Shown one piece after another: positions 1 through 5,659 of a stretch of 9,455 nucleotides of DNA. Location: contig CAZXZC010000029.1 of the NCBI GenBank assembly GCA_964645125.1, positions 1-9,455 of the forward strand, given 5' to 3'. The DNA is from JBDKGD01 sp964645125 (GTDB lineage: Bacteria > Patescibacteriota > Minisyncoccia > UBA6257 > 2-01-FULL-56-20). The position numbers and the translations under genes are program-made. Every line of letters begins with the position of its first letter. Positions within the stretch are counted from its first letter, which is position 1. A model generated the notes under the pieces. That model was not told where the DNA came from and searched no databases. It was given only the letters and a program-made list of their open reading frames with translations.

Positions 1-7
1 AGGAGGA
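1..7 (+). promoter_or_regulatory. Strong Shine-Dalgarno of the first ORF
   Basis: AGGAGGA with 8 nt spacing to the ATG at 16. It decides that start codon. It is notable because none of the other confident genes in the window has a comparable site. Confidence 0.8.
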
Positions 8-15
8 ATGTTGTA

Positions 16-246
16 ATGAGTGAAATTTCTCAGGATCAGACTCCAGCTCCGGAATGCTCTGAATTCCCGCCAGTTTTGTTTCAGTGTAATGCATTTCAAT
101 GCAGAGTTTTGCTTGATTCAAGTGAGCATTTGGTTCACGGGTGTTTGTGTCCCAAATGTGGTGCCCCGGTGCGGGTGGTTCCTTTTAAGGAGGCCGTGAA
201 GCTTCTTGAGGCTCCAGTTCCCCGGTTCTTTTCAGCCAGCACTTAG
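16..246 (+). CDS. Small Cys-rich hypothetical protein, zinc-ribbon-like
   Basis: A 76-residue protein that I do not recognise as a named family. It has five cysteines (C24, C29, C43, C45, C48). The C45-P-K-C48-G knuckle followed by a hydrophobic strand resembles a zinc ribbon, with C24/C29 as a possible partner pair. The N-terminal ~18 residues are polar and Pro/Glu-rich and probably disordered. There is no signal peptide or membrane segment, so it is probably cytoplasmic. The start is well supported: AGGAGGA at 1-7 lies 8 nt before the ATG, and a three-codon mini-ORF (ATG TTG TAA) at 8-16 overlaps that ATG by one base. It is the only gene here with a strong Shine-Dalgarno. It is followed by a strong intrinsic terminator, so it is a single gene or the last gene of an operon lying to the left. 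A role in nucleic-acid or protein binding is only inference. Confidence 0.7.
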   Translation: MSEISQDQTPAPECSEFPPVLFQCNAFQCRVLLDSSEHLVHGCLCPKCGAPVRVVPFKEAVKLLEAPVPRFFSAST

Positions 247-265
247 GTCTTTTTCTTGTCTTTCT

Positions 266-296
266 GCCGTAGTGGTACCCCCACTACGGCTTTTTT
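266..296 (+). terminator. Intrinsic terminator between the first ORF and gyrB
   Basis: A perfect 10-bp stem (GCCGTAGTGG at 266-275 with CCACTACGGC at 281-290) has a 5-nt loop and is followed directly by six T (291-296) and then GTTT. This is a textbook rho-independent terminator, 19 nt after the stop codon of the first ORF. It separates that gene from gyrB, which therefore needs its own promoter. Confidence 0.93.
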
Positions 297-310
297 GTTT
301 TCAGAAATCA

Positions 311-319
311 TGCTAAAAT
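311..319 (+). promoter_or_regulatory. Extended -10 promoter of gyrB
   Basis: TGCTAAAAT fits the extended -10 pattern TGnTATAAT. It lies just after the terminator and 14 nt before the gyrB ATG at 334. No good -35 is visible, which is acceptable for an extended -10. The predicted transcription start is near 326, giving a leader of only about 8 nt. Confidence 0.6.
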
Positions 320-333
320 AACCCTACTTATTT

Positions 334-2409
334 ATGGCTAAAAAAGACGATACTGAGGTAAAAAAGACTTCTGAAGCACTGCCAAATACGAAGGGGAGTG
401 CCTCGTATGGGGCAAAAGATATTACGGTTCTTGAGGGTCTCGACCCGGTGCGCAAGCGGCCTGGCATGTATATTGGCTCGACGGGAACAGACGGGTTACA
501 CCACTTGATTTGGGAGGTAGTTGATAACTCTATCGATGAAGCGATGGCGGGGTATGCCAAGCATATTGTGGTTGAGCTGCAACCGGATGGTTCGGTGAGT
601 GTGACGGATGACGGCCGTGGTATTCCGGTGGAGGTGCATAAGCAGACGAAGAAATCGACCCTTGAAACGGTGATGACGGTGCTGCATGCGGGCGGTAAGT
701 TTGGTGGGGAGGGGTATAAGGTGTCTGGTGGATTGCACGGCGTGGGTGTATCGGTGGTGAACGCGCTTTCTTCGTGGGTGCGGGTGGAGGTGTGCCGTGA
801 TGGTGCTCGCTACGTGCAGGAATACAAGCGGGGCGTGCCACAGGGGAATGTAAAAAAAGTGGGGACAAGCACGACGACTGGTACCAAGGTTTCGTTTTTG
901 CCTGATGATGAGATTTTTTCGGCTATGGAGTGGAACAGCAAGCGCATTATTGAGCGGTTGCGTCAGCAGGCGTACTTAACTGGTGTGCGATTGACCTTTG
1001 TGGATCGTACGAATGAAACTCCTGCGGTACAAGGGTTTTGGTTTGAGGGTGGCGTGCAGTCGTTTGTGCGGCACATTGCGCGTGACAAAAAGCATTTACA
1101 AGATGATTTGTTTTATACGCATAAGGGGTGGCAAAACATGGATGTGGAAATTGCGTTTGTATATGTAGATGATATTGAGGCTCGTGAACTCTCGTTCGTG
1201 AATACTATTAACACGCCCGATGGTGGTATGCACTCGACGGGGTTTCGTTCGGCGTTAACCCGCAGTATTAACGCGTACGCGCGCGCCGAAGGGTATTTAA
1301 AAGAAAAGGATGAAAACTTAATTAGCGAGGATACGCGTGAGGGGTTGGTGAATATTATTTCATTAAAGCTCCCAGAACCTCAGTTTGAAGGGCAAACGAA
1401 GGCGCGTTTGGGTACGCCGGATGCGCGTACCGCAGTTGAAACGGTGGCGAACGAGGCGTTAAAGGAATTTTTTGAAAAACACCCGGGCGATGCGCGGGCA
1501 ATTATGGAAAAGGTGCTTTTGGCTGCTAAGGCTCGCAAAGCTGCCAAAGCGGCAAAAGATACCGTACTTCGCAAAGGGGCTCTTGAGGGTTTGACCTTGC
1601 CTGGTAAATTGGCGGATTGTTCGAGTCGTAATGCGGAGGAGTCGGAGTTATTTATAGTAGAGGGAGATAGCGCAGGCGGCACAGCAAAATCTGGCCGCGA
1701 TCGGCGTACGCAGGCGATTTTGCCGCTTCGTGGAAAAATTTTGAATGTTGAAAAGGCGCGGCTTGACCGCATGTTGGCCAACCAGGAAATTCGCTCGTTG
1801 GTGGTGGCGATTGGTACGGCGATTGCTGAGGAGTTTGATATTACGAAGCTCCGGTATCACAAGATAGTGCTCATGGCTGATGCTGACGTTGATGGCGCAC
1901 ACATTCGCACACTTTTGTTAACCTTCTTTTTCCGCTATTTCCGCAAAGTGGTAGAGGACGGGTATTTGTATATCGCGCAGCCGCCATTGTATCGCATTCA
2001 AGCAGGGCGTGAAGCACACTATGCGTATACTGATGCGCAAAAGGAAGCGATTTTTACTGAACTGAAAAAGACGCGGGTCGAGAAGGAAAAGACAAAAGCC
2101 AAAGGGAAGCAAAAAGAGGTTGTTTCCGATGAGGTGGATGCTGGTGGGGTAGAAGGGGAGGTGTTGCCCGAACAGGAATCGGGGCTTCGCGGGGTTTCGG
2201 TGCAGCGGTATAAAGGTTTGGGTGAAATGAACGCCGAGCAGCTTTGGGAGACGACTATGAACCCGGGCAACCGCATGCTGTTGCAGGTAAGCATTGATGA
2301 TGCCGAGCGTGCTGACCATTTGTTTGATATGCTTATGGGAGAGGAGGTTGATTCTCGCAAACAATTTATTCAGACCCAAGCTTTGGCCGTGAAAAACCTT
2401 GACATATAG
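334..2409 (+). CDS. gyrB: DNA gyrase subunit B
   Basis: The ATPase subunit of the type IIA topoisomerase that introduces negative supercoils with GyrA in the cytoplasm. The GHKL ATPase domain shows E61 and N65 (EVVDN), the DDGRGIP motif at 92-98 and the glycine loop GGLHGVG at 132-138. A transducer domain follows. The TOPRIM domain has EGDSAGG at 443-449, the ILPLRGKILN stretch after it, and metal-binding DADVDG at 516-521. The QRYKGLGEMN motif at 624-633 and the C-terminal tail are intact. At 691 residues it is somewhat longer than a usual short-form GyrB (about 630-650). The excess is a ~25-residue polar N-terminus and a charged Lys/Glu-rich insertion at about 580-618. GyrB is preferred over ParE from the overall match around TOPRIM, but the two are close relatives. 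No Shine-Dalgarno precedes the ATG. secE follows after 27 nt, suggesting a shared transcript. Confidence 0.97.
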   Translation: MAKKDDTEVKKTSEALPNTKGSASYGAKDITVLEGLDPVRKRPGMYIGSTGTDGLHHLIWEVVDNSIDEAMAGYAKHIVVELQPDGSVSVTDDGRGIPVEVHKQTKKSTLETVMTVLHAGGKFGGEGYKVSGGLHGVGVSVVNALSSWVRVEVCRDGARYVQEYKRGVPQGNVKKVGTSTTTGTKVSFLPDDEIFSAMEWNSKRIIERLRQQAYLTGVRLTFVDRTNETPAVQGFWFEGGVQSFVRHIARDKKHLQDDLFYTHKGWQNMDVEIAFVYVDDIEARELSFVNTINTPDGGMHSTGFRSALTRSINAYARAEGYLKEKDENLISEDTREGLVNIISLKLPEPQFEGQTKARLGTPDARTAVETVANEALKEFFEKHPGDARAIMEKVLLAAKARKAAKAAKDTVLRKGALEGLTLPGKLADCSSRNAEESELFIVEGDSAGGTAKSGRDRRTQAILPLRGKILNVEKARLDRMLANQEIRSLVVAIGTAIAEEFDITKLRYHKIVLMADADVDGAHIRTLLLTFFFRYFRKVVEDGYLYIAQPPLYRIQAGREAHYAYTDAQKEAIFTELKKTRVEKEKTKAKGKQKEVVSDEVDAGGVEGEVLPEQESGLRGVSVQRYKGLGEMNAEQLWETTMNPGNRMLLQVSIDDAERADHLFDMLMGEEVDSRKQFIQTQALAVKNLDI

Positions 2410-2427
2410 TGATTTTTCCGGCATTCT
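2399..2427 (+). promoter_or_regulatory. Possible promoter of secE inside the end of gyrB
   Basis: A perfect -35 (TTGACA, 2399-2404) lies in the last gyrB codons. It is followed after exactly 17 bp by CATTCT (2422-2427), a weak -10 that keeps the second-position A and last-position T. The predicted start is near 2434, only about 3 nt before the secE ATG. Read-through from gyrB is equally possible. Confidence 0.4.
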
Positions 2428-2436
2428 ACAGCAATT

Positions 2437-2634
2437 ATGTTGTCCCGAATTACTCAATTTTTGAAAGATGCTCGTACGGAATTTCGCCACATTAACTGGC
2501 CGACTCCTCAGGAGGCAGCTCGTTTAACTGGCATTGTGATTGCGTTGTGCATTGGTTTGGCGGTGTTTTTGGGGGTGTTTGATTATTTGTTTGTTCATGG
2601 TTTGCAATATTTATTGGCGCGTCGGGTAGGCTAG
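2437..2634 (+). CDS. secE: Preprotein translocase subunit SecE
   Basis: The small essential subunit that clamps SecY in the SecYEG protein-conducting channel of the cytoplasmic membrane. The 65 residues match the minimal single-helix form. An amphipathic N-terminal helix carries the family signature EFRHINWPTPQEA (15-27), followed by one membrane helix at about 32-53 and a short basic tail (ARRVG). Its position directly before nusG is the near-universal bacterial arrangement and settles the call. The ATG has no Shine-Dalgarno and may be served by a promoter whose -35 lies in the end of gyrB. What is unusual is gyrB upstream, where EF-Tu or tRNA-Trp is often found. Confidence 0.94.
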   Translation: MLSRITQFLKDARTEFRHINWPTPQEAARLTGIVIALCIGLAVFLGVFDYLFVHGLQYLLARRVG

Positions 2635-2654
2635 ACTCGTTCATTTATTTTTTT

Positions 2655-3218
2655 ATGCTTAATAATTTACGCGAACAATCGAGTGGCACTAAAGAGTGGT
2701 ATGCGATTCACACGTACTCTGGGTATGAGGAGGCGGTATTGCGCTATTTAACGCAGCGTATCGAATCTCTTTCAATGGAGGATAAGATTTTCAACGTGGT
2801 GGTGCCGACGGAAAAAAAGATACGTATCAAAAATGGAAAGCGTCAGGTGTTTGAAGAAAAGGTGTATCCTGGGTATGTATTGGTGCAGATGATCTTAACC
2901 GAAGAAACCTGGTATGTGGTGCGTAACACGCCGCGGGTTACGGGATTTGTGGGGCCAGATAATACTACCCCAACGCCATTGTCTGCTGAAGAGGTGCAGG
3001 CTTTGTTGAAGCCAGGCCAACAACAAGAAGGAGAGGAGAAGTTTGTGATGGAATTTGCGGTGGGGGATTTGGTGAAGGTTGTTGATGGACCGTTTAAAGA
3101 TTATGACGGTAAGATTGCTGAGATTGATGAGGAGAAGGGCAGAGTGAAGGTGATGGTGCCGGTGTTTGGCCGTGATACGGCAGTGGAGCTTGATTCGTTG
3201 CAGGTGAAGAAGGTGTAA
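2655..3218 (+). CDS. nusG: Transcription termination/antitermination factor NusG
   Basis: A 187-residue elongation factor that binds the RNA polymerase clamp and, through its KOW domain, ribosomal protein S10 or Rho. The NGN domain spans about 14-117, with EWYAIHTYSGYE near the start, the VPTEK loop, the VYPGYVLVQM core (70-79) and VRNTPRVTGFVG (89-100). The KOW domain spans about 136-187, with VGDLVKVVDGPFKDYDGKI and the basic C-terminus. Length and domain order are typical. It starts 20 nt after secE with a T-rich leader and no Shine-Dalgarno, so it is probably cotranscribed. In most bacteria rplK and rplA (L11, L1) follow. Here there is a palindromic intergenic region and rpsR instead. Confidence 0.97.
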   Translation: MLNNLREQSSGTKEWYAIHTYSGYEEAVLRYLTQRIESLSMEDKIFNVVVPTEKKIRIKNGKRQVFEEKVYPGYVLVQMILTEETWYVVRNTPRVTGFVGPDNTTPTPLSAEEVQALLKPGQQQEGEEKFVMEFAVGDLVKVVDGPFKDYDGKIAEIDEEKGRVKVMVPVFGRDTAVELDSLQVKKV

Positions 3219-3223
3219 ATAGT

Positions 3224-3301
3224 GTTTTGCCAGAGGGTTTTTAAGAGAGCGCTCCAAGGCCGCTTGGCCGGTCTTACGCTCTTGAAATCCCTTGGCAAAA
3301 C
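3224..3301 (+). repeat. Large imperfect palindrome / possible structured RNA downstream of nusG
   Basis: A 78-nt inverted repeat. The outer arms GTTTTGCCA (3224-3232) and TGGCAAAAC (3293-3301) are perfect complements. Further in, GGG (3235-3237) pairs with CCC (3289-3291), TTT (3239-3241) with AAA (3285-3287), and AAG plus AGCG (3243-3245, 3248-3251) with CGCT plus CTT (3277-3280, 3281-3283). The tip can form CCAAG/CTTGG (3254-3258 with 3263-3267) or an alternative GGCC/GGCC. The result would be a long bulged hairpin. It begins 6 nt after the nusG stop and has no T-tract on either strand, so it is not a classic terminator. It may be a mobile palindrome (MITE/REP-like), an mRNA 3'-end structure or a small structured RNA. 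I tried to fold it as a tRNA and could not. Confidence 0.6.
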
Positions 3302-3340
3302 TCATAGGGGGAAGGGTGGAAGAAAGGTGGGGCGAGTTAA

Positions 3341-3349
3341 TGGTATAAA
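3341..3349 (+). promoter_or_regulatory. Possible second upstream -10 for rpsR
   Basis: TGGTATAAA fits an extended -10 (TGn plus TATAAA at 3344-3349) without a clear -35. It would start transcription near 3356, about 60 nt before rpsR. It is weaker support than the TTGACG/TACTAT pair further down. Confidence 0.3.
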
Positions 3350-3370
3350 CCCCTTAGTTGCCGGCCGTTC

Positions 3371-3399
3371 TTGACGTTTTGGGATCCTTGGTTTACTAT
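3371..3399 (+). promoter_or_regulatory. Promoter of rpsR
   Basis: The -35 TTGACG (3371-3376) and -10 TACTAT (3394-3399) are separated by exactly 17 bp, each one base off consensus. The predicted start is near 3406, about 11 nt before the rpsR ATG. It indicates that rpsR is transcribed independently of nusG. Confidence 0.65.
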
Positions 3400-3416
3400 T
3401 CAACCACTATATTGTT

Positions 3417-3617
3417 ATGAACCAGTGCTTTTTTTGTTCGCAAAATATGAAGACCATCGACTATAAAGAGGTCGATTTGGTCAAGCGCTATGTATCTTCG
3501 CAGGGCAAGATGATTGATCCGAAGCATACGAATATTTGTGCCAAGCACCAGCGCATGCTGGCCTCGGCCATTAAGCGAGCACGATTTATGGCTTTACTGC
3601 CGTTTGTACGAAGATAA
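3417..3617 (+). CDS. rpsR: 30S ribosomal protein bS18
   Basis: A 66-residue small-subunit protein that binds 16S rRNA together with bS6 on the platform. Family features are IDYKEVDLVKRYVSSQGKM in the first half, the HQRMLASAIKRAR helix and the terminal MALLPF motif, all in place. It is the zinc-binding (C+) form: C4 and C7 near the N-terminus plus C41 and H44 (CAKH) give a complete four-ligand set, as in mycobacterial and other C+ S18 proteins. The usual partners rpsF, ssb and rplI do not flank it, so it stands alone with its own promoter and a strong hairpin after the stop. No Shine-Dalgarno is seen before the ATG. Confidence 0.97.
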   Translation: MNQCFFCSQNMKTIDYKEVDLVKRYVSSQGKMIDPKHTNICAKHQRMLASAIKRARFMALLPFVRR

Positions 3618-3621
3618 GTAT

Positions 3622-3653
3622 ATACAAATCCCCGCATGTGCGGGGATTTGTAT
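3622..3653 (+). terminator. Perfect 14-bp hairpin after rpsR
   Basis: ATACAAATCCCCGC (3622-3635) pairs perfectly with GCGGGGATTTGTAT (3640-3653) around an ATGT loop, starting 4 nt after the rpsR stop. No T-tract follows (the next bases are GTGGGGG), so it may act as an mRNA 3'-end barrier or a weak terminator rather than a canonical intrinsic one. It is symmetric, so it would form on either strand. Confidence 0.6.
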
Positions 3654-3668
3654 GTGGGGGCAGTGTTG

Positions 3669-3674
3669 TATGAT
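3669..3674 (+). promoter_or_regulatory. Possible -10 box for the PAP2 gene
   Basis: TATGAT is one base from the -10 consensus and lies 36 nt before the chosen ATG at 3711. No convincing -35 is visible. It is the best promoter candidate between the rpsR hairpin and the phosphatase gene. Confidence 0.3.
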
Positions 3675-3710
3675 TTTTCCTTGCGTGATTATTTTGGTAG
3701 GGTTATGTAT

Positions 3711-4256
3711 ATGGATTTTGATGTTCAACTTTTTCGATGGCTTTTTTCTTTCGCGCACCAAAGTGCATGGCTTGATACTCTGATTATTTTTTTGGGCGAG
3801 TTTTTGCCGTATCTTATTGTATTGCTGTTTGTGTGGTTTTTGCTTCGTTTTCGCCATGTCCGCGCGCGCGTAGCTATTGGTATTCAAGCGCTTATTACGG
3901 TGTTGTTGGCTCGAGGTATTGTAGTTGAGGTGATTCGTTTTTTTTATCCGAGTGCGCGGCCATGGAGTGCTTTATTGCTGGAGCCGTTACTGCTGCACGA
4001 AACTTCATCGAGCTTTCCTTCGGGGCACGCGACATTCTTTGTTTCGCTAGCGGGGGTGGTGTTTTTGTATCACCGTAAATGGGGAATGATATTTATGGCA
4101 GCGGCTTTAGTGAATGCGGCTGCTCGAGTGGCTGCAGGTGTTCATTGGCCATCGGATATTTTGGGAGGAATTTTGGTTGCAATGGTGTGTGTTGTAGTGG
4201 TGCATCGGGTTGTTGGTGGCTTTATCGCGCCGCTTTTTCCAGGTCAAAAGTCGTGA
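3711..4256 (+). CDS. PAP2-family membrane phosphatase (undecaprenyl-diphosphatase-like)
   Basis: A 181-residue polytopic membrane protein of the type 2 phosphatidic acid phosphatase superfamily. It probably removes phosphate from an isoprenoid or phospholipid carrier at the outer face of the membrane. Undecaprenyl pyrophosphate recycling for cell-wall synthesis (BcrC-like) is a likely but unproven role. The three motifs are present: R76-x6-R83-P84 (Arg where Lys is usual), PSGH at 103-106, and R139-x5-H145-x3-D149, with H106 and H145 as the catalytic histidines. About five to six hydrophobic helices are seen. Start choice: the frame is open back to an ATG at 3636, but that codon lies in the rpsR hairpin. 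The ATG at 3711 (MDFDVQLF) has AGGG 8 nt upstream and matches the usual N-terminus. ATG 3705 is a close alternative. Confidence 0.9.
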   Translation: MDFDVQLFRWLFSFAHQSAWLDTLIIFLGEFLPYLIVLLFVWFLLRFRHVRARVAIGIQALITVLLARGIVVEVIRFFYPSARPWSALLLEPLLLHETSSSFPSGHATFFVSLAGVVFLYHRKWGMIFMAAALVNAAARVAAGVHWPSDILGGILVAMVCVVVVHRVVGGFIAPLFPGQKS

Positions 4257-4281
4257 CTTTTTTAATAACTTCTGGTATAAT
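4253..4281 (+). promoter_or_regulatory. Strong extended -10 promoter of the FecR-domain gene
   Basis: The -35-like GTGACT (4253-4258) and a perfect TATAAT (4276-4281) are separated by 17 bp. TG at 4273-4274 makes it an extended -10. It is the best promoter in the window. Its -35 overlaps the stop codon of the phosphatase gene. The predicted start near 4288 is only about 3 nt from the ATG at 4291. Confidence 0.8.
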
Positions 4282-4290
4282 GAAGGGACT

Positions 4291-5634
4291 ATGAAATATG
4301 TTTTAGGCGTTGCAGCCATTGTGATAGTGGCCGTGGTTGGTTTTTTTGGTTTCCGTTTCTTGCAGCGCTCTTCTGATGTGACCATTATGCCTCAGCAGGT
4401 GCCGACCGATGAGCTTGCTACTACGGTGTGGGTTGAGGTGCTGGGTGGCAAGGTGTTTTATGCTTCGGCTGCAACAGCCACGGAAGTGCCCGTTGCTTCA
4501 GGGGATGTTGTGCAGGCTGGTGGTACGGTGCGTACGGATGGCCAAGGCAAGGCCGTGATTCATTTTCCGGACAGCTCGTTCGCGAGTCTTGATGTGAATA
4601 CAAAACTTACCCTTTCGGAAACATCGTATGATCCGACCACCCAAAGTTTGGTGGCGAAATTCTTTTTGACGAGCGGCCGTGTGTGGTCGAAGATTTTTGA
4701 TCTTGCAACTCCGACTTCCGCGTGGGAGGTGAAAACTGCCAATGCGGTTGCGACGGTTCGTGGTACTGCGTTTGGTATGGAGTATCGTGACAAAAAGTCA
4801 CGCGTATTAGGTTCGCAGCATACAGTGCGCGTGGTGCCGGTTTCAAAGTCGGTTATGACAAAGGCACAGGTCGACGTGAAAGAAGATGAACAAGTGGAGA
4901 TTACTGATGCTCAAGCTGATGCGATTGCAAGTGGCAGAACCGCGCCGACGTCTTTTGTAAGTCCTCGTCGCATTGATCCGGCAATCGATCCATGGGCTGC
5001 GAATGGTAAAAAAGAGGAAGCTCGCTATGAGGGGGAGCTTAAGAAATTGAAAGACAGTGGCGTTTCTAGTCCAAAAGAATTGCGGGTGAAGATGCGCACT
5101 CTTTTTGAGAAGCAGTTTGAAGGTCTTATAAAAGAACGTGTTCGTGCGATTGTGCCTACCACCCAGCCTTCAACGGATGACTCGCAAAATCCTACTGGTC
5201 CTACGGGCACGACTGTTCAACCCACTCCTTCGGGTCAACAGTCTGGGTCAACTGGCACAACGAGCACTGCAACCACAACTCCAACTGGTACCGCCGCAAA
5301 GGTAGTGCTTACCACAAAGGCAGATTTGTCTTCGGTTACTGCTGGTTCAGTGGTGAATTTTTCGGCGGTTTTAGTGCGTCCCGACGGAAGTCGTCAGGAT
5401 GTGACAGCTGCATCGAAATGGAACGTAGTGGGAGACATCGGCTCTTTCCCGACTCCGGGGAAGTTCCAGCCAAGTCTTACGGGTAGCGCAACTGAACTTG
5501 AGAAGGCGCCTGGGGCAGTGGTTGTTTCTTTTGATGATCAAAAAACTGGTAGCGTGCTGTCTGCGAAGTCAGATATTTTTTATGTACAAAATTCACCGAG
5601 TGACCCGAATGCTGTGCCTATTGGTGGGCAGTAG
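4291..5634 (+). CDS. Membrane-anchored FecR-domain protein with C-terminal Ig-like domain
   Basis: A 447-residue protein. An N-terminal membrane helix (about 3-24) with a short cytoplasmic start anchors it, leaving the rest outside. A FecR-type domain covers about 69-200: GDVVQAGGTVRTDGQGKAVI, the LDVNTKLTL strand, and the diagnostic VKTANAVATVRGTAF (147-161). A charged, probably helical segment (238-287) follows, then a Thr/Ser/Pro/Gly-rich linker (288-335) and a beta-sandwich domain of Ig/BIG2 style (about 337-432, starting VVLTTKADLSSVTAGSVVNF). FecR domains are named for the ferric-citrate regulator, but forms outside that system are common surface or scaffold proteins, so iron sensing should not be assumed. 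The frame is open upstream to 4210 over the phosphatase gene. The ATG at 4291 is chosen because the promoter lies between and the signal-anchor then begins properly. The next gene, a CHASE2 cyclase, starts 25 nt after the stop. Confidence 0.88.
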   Translation: MKYVLGVAAIVIVAVVGFFGFRFLQRSSDVTIMPQQVPTDELATTVWVEVLGGKVFYASAATATEVPVASGDVVQAGGTVRTDGQGKAVIHFPDSSFASLDVNTKLTLSETSYDPTTQSLVAKFFLTSGRVWSKIFDLATPTSAWEVKTANAVATVRGTAFGMEYRDKKSRVLGSQHTVRVVPVSKSVMTKAQVDVKEDEQVEITDAQADAIASGRTAPTSFVSPRRIDPAIDPWAANGKKEEARYEGELKKLKDSGVSSPKELRVKMRTLFEKQFEGLIKERVRAIVPTTQPSTDDSQNPTGPTGTTVQPTPSGQQSGSTGTTSTATTTPTGTAAKVVLTTKADLSSVTAGSVVNFSAVLVRPDGSRQDVTAASKWNVVGDIGSFPTPGKFQPSLTGSATELEKAPGAVVVSFDDQKTGSVLSAKSDIFYVQNSPSDPNAVPIGGQ

Positions 5635-5659
5635 TCATATTTTTTAAGTTTTTTCTTTC

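Noticed and set aside
334..2409. Topoisomerase IV subunit ParE instead of GyrB
   Set aside because: The overall match favours GyrB, including ILPLRGKILNVEKARLDRML after TOPRIM. Without a tree a small doubt remains, but nothing specific supports ParE.
3224..3301. tRNA or known small RNA in the nusG-rpsR gap
   Set aside because: A 7-bp acceptor-like pairing with one mismatch can be drawn, but there is no T-arm with its conserved loop, no D-arm and no anticodon stem in the right places.
3636..3710. Upstream start of the PAP2 gene at 3636
   Set aside because: The ATG is in the loop of the rpsR 3' hairpin and adds 25 residues that do not resemble a PAP2 N-terminus. 3711 (or 3705) is preferred.
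3514..3783. + strand ORF overlapping rpsR and the PAP2 gene
   Set aside because: It is out of frame with both well-supported genes, spans the rpsR hairpin and encodes no recognisable protein.
4210..4290. Longer N-terminus for the FecR-domain protein
   Set aside because: The upstream part overlaps the phosphatase gene in another frame and lacks a signal-anchor. A strong promoter at 4253-4281 and an anchor starting at 4291 fit far better.
5636..5641. CATATT as a separate promoter for the cyclase
   Set aside because: No matching -35 or TG extension; the 25-nt gap after the FecR gene makes cotranscription the simpler reading.
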